Shown here: positions 55,755-63,542 of the stretch, piece by piece | Numbering within the stretch: position 1 is the first letter of the stretch | Layout of the letters: each line of letters starts with the position of its first letter | Assembly (NCBI GenBank): GCA_902777385.1 | Contig: CACYTP010000001.1 | Coordinates: 186,001-250,000 of the forward strand | From: an uncultured bacterium | GTDB lineage: Bacteria > Cyanobacteriota > Vampirovibrionia > Gastranaerophilales > Gastranaerophilaceae | Length of the DNA stretch: 64,000 nucleotides | Direction: 5' to 3' | The notes under the pieces: model-generated | What the model saw: the letters and a program-made list of their open reading frames with translations, nothing else | What the model was told of the DNA's origin: nothing | Databases searched by the model: none | Made by a program: the position numbers and the translations under genes

Positions 55755-57320
55755 ACGATATTCCTTCCTTATAGATTTTCGTTTCTCTTTTTCGTCACAA
55801 TTCATCCATTTTGTGATGTGTTTGAGCAGCTCGTCATTGTGGTAATGAATTGCGTGTTTTGATTTGTGGTGAATATCAATCAGGTGGCAGTGCATTGCCC
55901 GTTCTACATTGATTAAAGCAATATTATATTTGTATAAAGCGTCTATGTAGTTATTTAGTGATGTTTGGTATGCAGTTCTTGCAGATTGCAGTGCGACGTA
56001 ATCTTCTTTATCATTTTTGTAATCGTCCATAACAATTTTAAGGTGTGTATATGCGTTTGCTGTTGCTACCTGACATATAGGAAACTCCAATTCCGCTTTT
56101 TTTAAATCGGTTAAAGCTCGCTGAACTTTGAAATATAAATTCTTTTTAAATAAAACTATTTCGTTATCTGCAATATTCAACTGAGCGTCAGCACCTTTAA
56201 TACTGTGTTTCAAATTCATAAGATTTACGCTGGAATCAAGTGTAACCCCAACTTGAAGGCTGTTATCTCCTTTAAGATGGTTATTTTTGTAATATCCATA
56301 TCCTACACCTGCTTTTAAATCAGGGAAATATGTTCTTTTTATATAGTTTAGTGATTGCTCCATTGCTTTAAATGTTGCAATTAGAACTTTTAAATCAGGA
56401 CTGTTTTTGTACGCAATTTCTGCCGCATTTTTTTCATCAAATGGCAGTTCCTCAGGTATAAATTCTTTTGATGTTTCATTATCAATAAATTCATTATTGT
56501 ATGAATATGTGCTTGTGCTTTCTATTTCGTATGGTTCGGGTTTTTCCACAAACATTGCATTGTTAAGGTCGATTTTTGCGTTTTCAAAATCATTCACAGC
56601 CTGTAAATATCTTACCCTTGAAACGTTATAGTTGAATCTTGCACTTGATATATCAGAAATTCTTGTTGAATTTTTTGTGGCTAATTTTTCAGCCATATCA
56701 AGAAATTCCTCATTTAGTTCAAAATCTTTTTTTACGACTTCCATTCTGGATTTTGCAAGCAGAACTTTGTAATACTTTTCTTTTACGTCAAAAAGAGTTT
56801 CACAAAGGCTGTCTATAAATTCATATTCTGCACCGATTTTATAAAATTCTTCCATCTTTATATATGCGGTAGTTTTTCCAAAATTATAGACTAACTTGTT
56901 TATGGTAACGGCAACTTCAGGAAATTCCATTACATGGCTGTGATATTCTTCTCCGAATGAGTGATTGGTATTATGAAACCCTGCACCTGCACTAATTACA
57001 GGGAAATACTCAGATTTTGCAATTCCTACATTGCTTTGAGCAAGATCCAAATTGTATTTGTATTTTTTTATAACCGGACTGTTATGAAATGCTATCGAAA
57101 CACAATCGGTTATAGAAAGCACGTCATTTTTCTCTACAAATGCTTTTTTAAATAATTCTTCATGTTCATCATGCCCGTCGTGTTTTTTAACTTCTATTTT
57201 ATTATTTTGTTTTTTAACCTTAGCTTTTGATGTGATAGCAAAAGCTCCCGTTGCACAATTTGCACAACAAAACGCCGTTAATAAGACGATCAAGGTAAAT
57301 TTCTTAATTCGGTTAGCCAT
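55749..57320 (-). CDS. TolC-family outer-membrane protein
   Basis: 523 residues. A signal peptide (1-27) with a Cys-rich h-region end is followed by a Lys/His-rich segment (KKHDGHDEHEEL) and two outer-membrane efflux domains. These have long helices such as AQSNVGIAKSEYFPVISAGAGF and IAYKNSPDLKVLIATFKAMEQSLNYIKRTYFPDLKAGVGYGY, cited here by AKSEYFPVISAG and RTYFPDLKAGVGYG. The His-rich N-terminus and C-terminus (CHLIDIHHKSKHAIHYH) may bind metal, so heavy-metal efflux is a possibility. No adaptor or pump is next to it. It overlaps galT's end by six bases, convergently. Confidence 0.85.
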   Translation of the reverse strand: MANRIKKFTLIVLLTAFCCANCATGAFAITSKAKVKKQNNKIEVKKHDGHDEHEELFKKAFVEKNDVLSITDCVSIAFHNSPVIKKYKYNLDLAQSNVGIAKSEYFPVISAGAGFHNTNHSFGEEYHSHVMEFPEVAVTINKLVYNFGKTTAYIKMEEFYKIGAEYEFIDSLCETLFDVKEKYYKVLLAKSRMEVVKKDFELNEEFLDMAEKLATKNSTRISDISSARFNYNVSRVRYLQAVNDFENAKIDLNNAMFVEKPEPYEIESTSTYSYNNEFIDNETSKEFIPEELPFDEKNAAEIAYKNSPDLKVLIATFKAMEQSLNYIKRTYFPDLKAGVGYGYYKNNHLKGDNSLQVGVTLDSSVNLMNLKHSIKGADAQLNIADNEIVLFKKNLYFKVQRALTDLKKAELEFPICQVATANAYTHLKIVMDDYKNDKEDYVALQSARTAYQTSLNNYIDALYKYNIALINVERAMHCHLIDIHHKSKHAIHYHNDELLKHITKWMNCDEKEKRKSIRKEYRL

Positions 57321-57404
57321 ACCTTACATAGTATCACAAAAATAAAATATAGAAAGTTACAAGATAACATACAATGATATATTTATTGTTCCATTGTCGT
57401 GATT

Positions 57405-58043
57405 TTATATTCTTATAAATTTATCTTTACCCTGTTTGCATAAAGGACATACATAATCATCAGGCTCCTGTGTCAAATCCCCTTCGTATATATATCCGCA
57501 AATTTTACATTTATATCTTGGTTTACCGTCGTTATTTTCCTGTTTTGGCGTATCTTCAATAAATGTTGGTGCGGTTTTCGGGCTATTACCTTTTTTTACT
57601 TTGTGATAATAAGCATAAGACATTGGGATTTGCTCTTTCAGAGTGTCGCCGTCTGTAATTTTACCCAAAAATATTGTGTGAGTTTCTGTTTCCATTTTAT
57701 CAACTACTTCGCAAATTACATATCCGGTTGAATCTGATATTACATCCAGTCCGTTAATTTTTTTTGTTTCTACATTAACAAATTTGTCACGATCTCTTCC
57801 TGATGTGAAACCGAATACCGGAATAATATTGTCATTAACATCTACTCCAAGTATTGATATCGCAAATCTACCTGTTTTTTTGATACATTCATTTGTGAAA
57901 TTTTCGTGGTTAATACTTACGGCAATAGTATCATGAGTTACCTGCATGGCACTGTTTGCAATACATCCCGTTGATTTTTTATCACATAATGTTGACACTA
58001 CATAAACACCGTAAGACAGATTTCTTAAAACATTTTTATTCAT
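57405..58043 (-). CDS. High-molecular-weight rubredoxin (flavin reductase-rubredoxin fusion)
   Basis: 212 residues. Residues about 5-150 are a flavin reductase-like FMN domain (LSYGVYVVSTL, GCIANSAMQVT, then FGFTSGRDRDKF). The last 36 residues are a rubredoxin (YKCKICGYIYEG...CPLCKQGKDKF), giving the C-x2-C and C-x2-C iron site. This fusion is the Hrb type known to pass electrons from NADH to flavodiiron proteins for O2 or NO reduction in anaerobes. A -10 (TATAAT, 58070-58065) and AGGGGG site precede it. Confidence 0.9.
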   Translation of the reverse strand: MNKNVLRNLSYGVYVVSTLCDKKSTGCIANSAMQVTHDTIAVSINHENFTNECIKKTGRFAISILGVDVNDNIIPVFGFTSGRDRDKFVNVETKKINGLDVISDSTGYVICEVVDKMETETHTIFLGKITDGDTLKEQIPMSYAYYHKVKKGNSPKTAPTFIEDTPKQENNDGKPRYKCKICGYIYEGDLTQEPDDYVCPLCKQGKDKFIRI

Positions 58044-58064
58044 ATAACCCCCTAATTTTTTGTC

Positions 58065-58070
58065 ATTATA
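58065..58070 (-). promoter_or_regulatory. -10 element of the rubredoxin gene
   Basis: TATAAT on the minus strand, 22 bases before the ATG at 58043, with the AGGGGG ribosome site (58053-58048) between them. No clear -35. Confidence 0.4.
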
Positions 58071-58095
58071 CCATGAAATTATTTAAAAATTGATA

Positions 58096-58101
58096 TACAA
58101 T
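58096..58101 (+). promoter_or_regulatory. -10 element, probably leaderless start
   Basis: TACAAT lies six bases before the ATG at 58108, so transcription would start at the A of the start codon. No Shine-Dalgarno site is present. Confidence 0.4.
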
Positions 58102-58107
58102 AATTCA

Positions 58108-58902
58108 ATGGATAAATGTGTTATAAAATTAAATACTGCAAGAAACTGCCTCAGATATGTTATAAAGACTTATAATATAAAAGAAATTTTTATACCGTAT
58201 TATATTTGTCCATCGGTGTTGACAGCTGTCAGAAAGGAAAATTGCAGTATCAAATTTTATCATATAGATGAGAATTTTTATCCGGATATGGTGTTTGATA
58301 AAAATTCTTATATATTATATCCGAATTATTTTGGTATATGCTGTGAAAATGTTTTCAAACTGGCTGATTTATATCCGAATTTGATTGTGGATAATGCTCA
58401 TAACTTTTACATGCCTCATTGCGGATTAGCGTCATTTAATTCTCTAAGAAAGTTTTTTAACCTGAAAGACGGTGCTTTTTTAAATATTTCTAAAAATTTG
58501 GATGAAACTTTTGCCGTTGACACAAATTATTATCAACAATTTGATAAAATGAGTTATGAAGAAATGGTGTGCAATGAAAACAGGTTAAATAATCAGGATA
58601 TTAAACTTATGTCTGCCTGTACAAGTAATTATTTTGCACAAATCGATATAGAAAAAGAAAAAATAAAAAGGATGAATAAATTTAATGAGTTTCATAAACG
58701 CTTCGGGTATAAAAATATGCTAAAGCTAAATTTAACCGATTTTGATGTTCCTTTTGTGTACCCGTATCTGACTTATGATGATACAGAAGCAGAAATACTT
58801 GAAAAAGAGGGTTATTTGATATTAAGATATTGGAATTTTTTGCCGGATAATTTTCCGGAATACAAATTTTACAGACATCTTATACCAATACCACTGGTAT
58901 AA
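58108..58902 (+). CDS. Short DegT/DnrJ-like PLP aminotransferase-family protein
   Basis: 264 residues. LNTARNCLRYVIKTYNIKEIFIPYYICPSVLTAV, cited by FIPYYICPSVLTAV, and the SLRKFFNLKDGAFLNI segment follow the pattern of sugar aminotransferases (DegT/DnrJ/EryC1/StrS), where the Lys of S-x-RK would bind PLP. DNAHNFYMPHCG resembles the cofactor Asp region. The protein is about a third shorter than typical members (about 370), lacking part of the C-terminal domain. It could be a trimmed family member or a non-catalytic relative. A TTG at 58090 is an alternative start. Confidence 0.7.
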   Translation: MDKCVIKLNTARNCLRYVIKTYNIKEIFIPYYICPSVLTAVRKENCSIKFYHIDENFYPDMVFDKNSYILYPNYFGICCENVFKLADLYPNLIVDNAHNFYMPHCGLASFNSLRKFFNLKDGAFLNISKNLDETFAVDTNYYQQFDKMSYEEMVCNENRLNNQDIKLMSACTSNYFAQIDIEKEKIKRMNKFNEFHKRFGYKNMLKLNLTDFDVPFVYPYLTYDDTEAEILEKEGYLILRYWNFLPDNFPEYKFYRHLIPIPLV

Positions 58903-58907
58903 ATGCT

Positions 58908-59666
58908 TTAAACTGCTGCGTTCATGTCTTCCAGAGCGGTAGAAATTTCATCCAAGATAAGTTGAGCCGCTGCAACACGATTTTCGGCTGTTGTTATAGG
59001 TCGTCCGACAACCATATAATCTACACCTGAAAGGATTGCATCTCTTGGGGTATCAACACGAACCTGATCATTTACGGATGCCCATGTAGGTCTTGTTGCA
59101 GGACATACGATAATAAAGTTTTCATCATCAAGTTCTTTTCTAATCCTTTTAGCTTCTTCCGCACTTGCAACTACTCCGTCCAACCCGGCATCGTGAGCTA
59201 CTTTTGCAAGTTGAACAACATAATCTTCAATGCTTTTATCCACACATAATTCTGTTGTTAACGTTCTTTGTCCGAAACTCGATAATAATGTTACCCCAAG
59301 AATGACAGGAGGCTCTTTTCCCAGCCTTTTGGCTGCGGCTTTTACAGCTTTGACACTTCCTGCAATCATTTTTGAGCCGCCCTGAATATGTACGTTAAAA
59401 AAGTGTATATTGTTTTTTACAAGACTTATGCAAGCTTTTTGCACAGTGTTTGGAATATCATGGAATTTGCTGTCATAATAACATTTCCCGCCTAATTTTT
59501 CGATTAGTCTGACTGCTTCAAATCCGTAACTTACAATTAAAGGTAGACCTATTTTAAAGTATCCGACGTAATCTTTTAATTCATTTACAAGTTCTTCTAC
59601 TTCTTCTAAAGTTTCAACATCTAATGCCAAAATTATTCTGTCTTTTGGGGAAACAGGTTTTAACAT
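58908..59666 (-). CDS. pyrF: Orotidine 5'-phosphate decarboxylase
   Basis: 252 residues. ILALDV near the N-terminus, the catalytic DSKFHDIPNTV motif (D-x-K-x2-D), and late CPATRP and VGRPITTAENRVAA segments identify group 1 PyrF. It converts OMP to UMP in pyrimidine synthesis. No other pyr genes are adjacent. The ATG is preceded by GTTAGTGT, a weak site. Confidence 0.95.
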   Translation of the reverse strand: MLKPVSPKDRIILALDVETLEEVEELVNELKDYVGYFKIGLPLIVSYGFEAVRLIEKLGGKCYYDSKFHDIPNTVQKACISLVKNNIHFFNVHIQGGSKMIAGSVKAVKAAAKRLGKEPPVILGVTLLSSFGQRTLTTELCVDKSIEDYVVQLAKVAHDAGLDGVVASAEEAKRIRKELDDENFIIVCPATRPTWASVNDQVRVDTPRDAILSGVDYMVVGRPITTAENRVAAAQLILDEISTALEDMNAAV

Positions 59667-59826
59667 ACACTAACTCCATCCATCATTACCTATAGAGGTG
59701 TTATATCATATATGGCAGAATATTGCAAGTTTATGACATTTTTCAAAAAATTATTCGATTAGGCAATATGAATTTTCTCAAGATTATTTGAATATCATAT
59801 AGTAAATATTTTATGAGGATTTAACT

Positions 59827-60288
59827 ATGTATAAAAAATTAAGTGTTGCTATTTTGGTATCTGTAGGTTTTGCAATCGGTTATTCATTAAATAATATTGC
59901 CGTTTCCAATACAAATATTAAACTTGCTGTTGTTGATACCGCAAAAATAATTTCTGATTCTTCTGAAATAAAAACCCTAAAGTCAGAACAACAATCAAAA
60001 TTGAAAGCTATGCAAACTACACTGGAAAAAGCACAGCTCGAAATTTCAAAAGAAACTGATGCTGATAAGGCTGCAAAATTAGAGGAGAAATACAGAGAAG
60101 AAATTAATCGTCAAAAAATTGCGATGGATGAAAATTACAACAAACGAATTTCTGATTTGAATACAAAAATTCATACAGTTGTTGCAAATAAAGCAAAAAG
60201 TCAAAATTACGATTTAGTTTTGCCAAAAGATATTGTATTCTGGGGTGGAGAAGATATTACCGCAGATGTCGAGAAAGAATTGAAGTAG
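59827..60288 (+). CDS. OmpH/Skp-like periplasmic chaperone
   Basis: 153 residues. A signal peptide or anchor (1-25) precedes VVDTAKIISDSSEIKTLKSEQQSKL, cited by VVDTAKIISDS, and a long coiled-coil hairpin (about 50-125). It ends with a beta segment YDLVLPKDIVFWGGEDIT. The layout matches Skp/OmpH, which holds unfolded outer-membrane proteins in the periplasm. GAGGATT precedes the ATG. Confidence 0.88.
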   Translation: MYKKLSVAILVSVGFAIGYSLNNIAVSNTNIKLAVVDTAKIISDSSEIKTLKSEQQSKLKAMQTTLEKAQLEISKETDADKAAKLEEKYREEINRQKIAMDENYNKRISDLNTKIHTVVANKAKSQNYDLVLPKDIVFWGGEDITADVEKELK

Positions 60289-60343
60289 AAATAATTAACT
60301 AAAAAATTATATTAAGATATGTTACAAACATGCTTAACAGCCT

Positions 60344-60371
60344 TAAAGTTTTGTACCTAAAATACCGTAAA
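60344..60371 (+). promoter_or_regulatory. Possible sigma-28 (FliA-type) promoter
   Basis: TAAAGTTT (60344-60351) equals the FliA -35 consensus. After 12 bases ACCGTAAA (60364-60371) partly matches the -10 consensus GCCGATAA; the usual spacer is 11. It lies 56 bases before the ATG at 60428. Confidence 0.35.
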
Positions 60372-60427
60372 TTGACATGAACGACTAGGAAATGCTACTA
60401 AGAATTGAAAGGAATTAGGTCACAACA

Positions 60428-62146
60428 ATGGGTTTGGCAGCGTCACAAGCTAGATTATTAACCATAACAGCAAGGAAATCCGACTGTGAATACCAATCAA
60501 TGGCTTATTCACATCAGAAGATTGCTCTTGCTCGTGACATGAACATAGTTTCTGCCGAATATCAGGATGCACTTAATCAAACCAAAATTATATATGATTA
60601 CTATGGAACAGGGGACAAATCAACTTTATTGTCTTATGGTTTACTTATGTCTCCATCCCAGCTCAATAATTTTACTCCAAGTCCTGTTACGGATCCTTCA
60701 GGCAGAATTGTTCTGGACGGTGGCCTTGCGGCAGCTGCAAGAGCGGCAGGTATTCCGCAGGAAGGTCTTGGCTGTACTCCGTCATCAGATATAAGAAATA
60801 AATTTGTCCAGGGACTTGTTGATAACGGTGTTATCTCAAGAGCTACAGGTAACGGAGTTCAGAGTGTTCAGTATAATCCTAATGCAGGTCTTGGTACTGC
60901 AGAAATGGCATCTACCGCAACTGAGCAGATTACATTTGCAGACTTTATGAGAGATTATTTAAGTAAAATAGAACTTGATTTAACTGATTTAACACTGGAT
61001 TCAAGCGGTTCTCATCTGGTATTTTTTGATCATGCAACAAATAAACATTATGACGAACAGTATGTAATTAATCATCCAGATATCGATTGGGAAAATCCTC
61101 CGGATGAAGTTGGTATGCATGGAGCCGGTCAAGTTGATCCTACAAAATTAAAGTTATCGGATTTATTAACTCCTTCAAGTGAACATAATATAGCTTTATA
61201 TGGTTCTACATGGGATAAAGACGATGAACTTAATACATACGGCGGCAGAAACTGTGTTATTGATAAAGTCGGTTCATGTTCATTCTGGACTGAATTGGTA
61301 GATTCATTGGCTGCTTATATTCCATCAACAGATCAGTTTGCACAGGCTGCTATTGAATATGCAAAACAACAAACTTTAGAAAAAGTTGTCAGTTTAGGTA
61401 CTATACCGGAAGAATTAGATGCTTCTAATGCCGTATATAACAAAGAGGCAGAACATAAGAGTCAGGGCAAAGTTGAAGATGAAGCAAGAGATTTGTCATC
61501 TAATTATGTAGGTTATGTATACCTCCGTAACCCCGGACACAGAGATTATTTATACAATGATGGTTATAATATCAACCTTACAAATATGACAAAAGCCTTT
61601 TATACATACTTCGCAGCTTATATGCAGGGTTTGGCAACTACAAACTTTAAGGTAACAAAAGAAGCAAGTACATCAAACTTTGTAACAGATGATTTTAACG
61701 CATCAGATTTCGTATTTAACATTGAAGTTCCTGCAGATACTTCAGGTGACAATATGTTAATTGCAAACTTCTATGATACATTGTTTAACCAGATTGCTGT
61801 TAACGGCTGGGTTGAGAATAATAACGTTAATGATGAAGAATATATGGCAACAATGTTGAGAAATGGCAGTATGTATTTATCTGCAATGAGTGACGACTTT
61901 TATTATTATCAGGCAAATTATGCGTCACAAAATTATATCAAAGAAGTTACGGACGAAGAAGGCATTGCTGTTGCAGAAGCAAAATATATGAGAGAAAAAG
62001 CCAAAATTAATTCAAAAGAAAATATTTTGGATATGAAGATGAAAAATCTTGATACCGAAATAACGGCACTTACAACCGAGTATGATACTGTTAAGAGTGT
62101 AATAAATAATAATATTAAGACGGGATTCTCGCGGTATAAGGCGTAG
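60428..62146 (+). CDS. Large protein with helical ends, possibly secreted or flagellar-associated
   Basis: 572 residues, no Sec signal. The N-terminus MGLAASQARLLTITARKSD continues as a helix to about residue 75. The C-terminus (about 505-572, AKINSKENILDMKMKNLDTEI) is a second coiled-coil helix. The middle 400 residues are variable, with two Cys near 260-275. Helical ends around a variable middle is the plan of axial flagellar proteins, and a sigma-28-like promoter lies upstream, but I do not recognise a flagellin, hook or hook-associated family. AAAGGAATTAGG precedes the ATG. Confidence 0.75.
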   Translation: MGLAASQARLLTITARKSDCEYQSMAYSHQKIALARDMNIVSAEYQDALNQTKIIYDYYGTGDKSTLLSYGLLMSPSQLNNFTPSPVTDPSGRIVLDGGLAAAARAAGIPQEGLGCTPSSDIRNKFVQGLVDNGVISRATGNGVQSVQYNPNAGLGTAEMASTATEQITFADFMRDYLSKIELDLTDLTLDSSGSHLVFFDHATNKHYDEQYVINHPDIDWENPPDEVGMHGAGQVDPTKLKLSDLLTPSSEHNIALYGSTWDKDDELNTYGGRNCVIDKVGSCSFWTELVDSLAAYIPSTDQFAQAAIEYAKQQTLEKVVSLGTIPEELDASNAVYNKEAEHKSQGKVEDEARDLSSNYVGYVYLRNPGHRDYLYNDGYNINLTNMTKAFYTYFAAYMQGLATTNFKVTKEASTSNFVTDDFNASDFVFNIEVPADTSGDNMLIANFYDTLFNQIAVNGWVENNNVNDEEYMATMLRNGSMYLSAMSDDFYYYQANYASQNYIKEVTDEEGIAVAEAKYMREKAKINSKENILDMKMKNLDTEITALTTEYDTVKSVINNNIKTGFSRYKA

Positions 62147-62171
62147 CAAAATCATAATAATAATCATAAAA

Positions 62172-62201
62172 AACAGAGGGTACTGCACCTTCTGTTTTTT
62201 T
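62172..62201 (+). terminator. Rho-independent terminator
   Basis: AACAGAGGGT (62172-62181) pairs, with one G-U, with ACCTTCTGTT (62187-62196), followed by a T run. Confidence 0.85.
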
Positions 62202-62274
62202 ATGTAAAAATCCTTACATACTTGCATAATCCTTTAATTTAGGCTAAAATCATAGTGATAAAGGAGAAAGCATT

Positions 62275-62523
62275 ATGGCACAACAATTTAATCCTCAAAA
62301 TATTAAGAAAAAAACTTCTGTTCTTGTATTTTTAAAGGGTTCTACAGCCCCTCTTGTATTGTATGTTGAAAATCCGCAAGAGTTGTATGCAGAGTTAACT
62401 CAGCTTATAAAATCTGCTTCAAATGTTCTTGTAGAAAAGGAAACACAGGGACCTATAAAAAAAGTTTGTTTTGTAGCTAATCAGGTTGCTGCAGTTGCTA
62501 TGCAGGAAGAACAGTATGTATAA
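62275..62523 (+). CDS. Small conserved-looking protein, unknown function
   Basis: 82 residues. SVLVFLKGSTAPLVLYVENPQELYAELTQLIKSA, cited by FLKGSTAPLVLYVENP, suggests a small alpha-beta domain. An AAGGAGAAAG site precedes the ATG. It sits 16 bases ahead of yceD in what is probably a yceD-rpmF-plsX operon, so a role in translation or lipid synthesis control is possible but unsupported. Confidence 0.7.
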   Translation: MAQQFNPQNIKKKTSVLVFLKGSTAPLVLYVENPQELYAELTQLIKSASNVLVEKETQGPIKKVCFVANQVAAVAMQEEQYV

Positions 62524-62539
62524 ATTCGAGGTCTGAAAT

Positions 62540-63031
62540 ATGCAGCACATTGTCACCATTGATGAAATTGAAAATTCCGATAATAAGACTCTCTATTACA
62601 CTTTTGATGATGTAATTGAAGGTATTGATTCCGAAGGCCCGATTAAAGCTGATTTGGAAATTAAATCTCTTGGTGAGTTTATTGAAGTGTCCGGAAATGT
62701 TAAGGGAATTTTAAATTTAGAATGTGATTTGTGTCTTAAAAATTTCCGGTACGATTTGGAATTTAATCTTGATGAAATGTTTGCAAAATACGCTCTGCAA
62801 GATGAATACGGAAAAGAAACAGAACTTAAAGACGGGCAGTTCATGACAGACTTGAACGGTTCAAATGAAATTGATATTTATGACTTATTGTATCAATCTG
62901 TAATATTAAATTTACCAAATAGAAAAGTTTGTGGTATAAATTGTAATAGAGATGAATTTTTTATAGAAGAAGAAATCTCTGATTCGAGAATGGATGTATT
63001 TAAAAACATTCAAATACAACCGAAAAAGTAA
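62540..63031 (+). CDS. yceD: DUF177 / YceD family protein
   Basis: 163 residues. The family core is LNLECDLCLKNFRYDLEFNLDEMF, cited by ECDLCLKNF, followed by EIDIYDLLYQSVILNLPNRKVC and CGINCNRDE. Gene order yceD-rpmF-plsX is the widespread arrangement and supports the call. YceD homologs are linked to 23S rRNA maturation. Confidence 0.92.
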   Translation: MQHIVTIDEIENSDNKTLYYTFDDVIEGIDSEGPIKADLEIKSLGEFIEVSGNVKGILNLECDLCLKNFRYDLEFNLDEMFAKYALQDEYGKETELKDGQFMTDLNGSNEIDIYDLLYQSVILNLPNRKVCGINCNRDEFFIEEEISDSRMDVFKNIQIQPKK

Positions 63032-63063
63032 ATAGTAGACAGAAATAAAAAGGAAAAGGAAAA

Positions 63064-63429
63064 ATGGCAGTACCAAAGAAAAGAACAGGTCATTCCGCAC
63101 AAGGACACAGAAGAAGTAATTGGAAGGCAACAAAGCCTGAAACTACTAAATGCCCTAATTGTGGTGCAACAGTTTTAACTCATACTGTATGTACAGCTTG
63201 CGGAACTTACAAAGGACAACCGGTTAGCCTTAAAGACCGTAAAGAAGTTGAAGTAAAAGAAGAAAAGAAACCGGCTAAAAAATCAGCTAAAAAAGCTGAA
63301 AAAGAAGAAGCAACAACTGAAAAGAAAACAAAAAAAACAGTTGCAAAAGCTGAAAAGAAAGAGGCAGTTAAAGAAGTAAAATCTGAAGAAACTGCTGAAA
63401 CTAAAGAAGAAGCTAAAACTGAAGAATAA
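63064..63429 (+). CDS. rpmF: 50S ribosomal protein L32 with long charged extension
   Basis: 121 residues. Residues 1-60 are standard L32: MAVPKKRTGHSAQGHRRSNW, cited by AVPKKRTGHSAQGHRR, then the zinc-ribbon CPNCG...CTACG. The remaining 60 residues are a Lys/Glu/Ala/Thr-rich repetitive tail, roughly doubling the usual 57-60 residue length. The tail is in frame with no stop and has family-like codon use. AAAAGGAAAAGG precedes the ATG. Confidence 0.94.
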   Translation: MAVPKKRTGHSAQGHRRSNWKATKPETTKCPNCGATVLTHTVCTACGTYKGQPVSLKDRKEVEVKEEKKPAKKSAKKAEKEEATTEKKTKKTVAKAEKKEAVKEVKSEETAETKEEAKTEE

Positions 63430-63437
63430 AAAGTAAA

Positions 63438-63514
63438 TAAGTAACTAAGTAAATGAGGGATTAAGTGCTTACGTTATTTATGACGGCTTAATAACTTAAT
63501 AGCTTAGTTACTTA
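63438..63514. repeat. Inverted repeat between rpmF and plsX
   Basis: TAAGTAACTAAG (63438-63449) and CTTAGTTACTTA (63503-63514) are perfect 12-base inverted repeats. The intervening sequence also contains related ACTTAAT/ATTAAG pieces. No T run follows, so it is more likely an RNA hairpin than a terminator. Confidence 0.75.
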
Positions 63515-63542
63515 ATAACTTTTATGATATAGGGAGAGTGTA

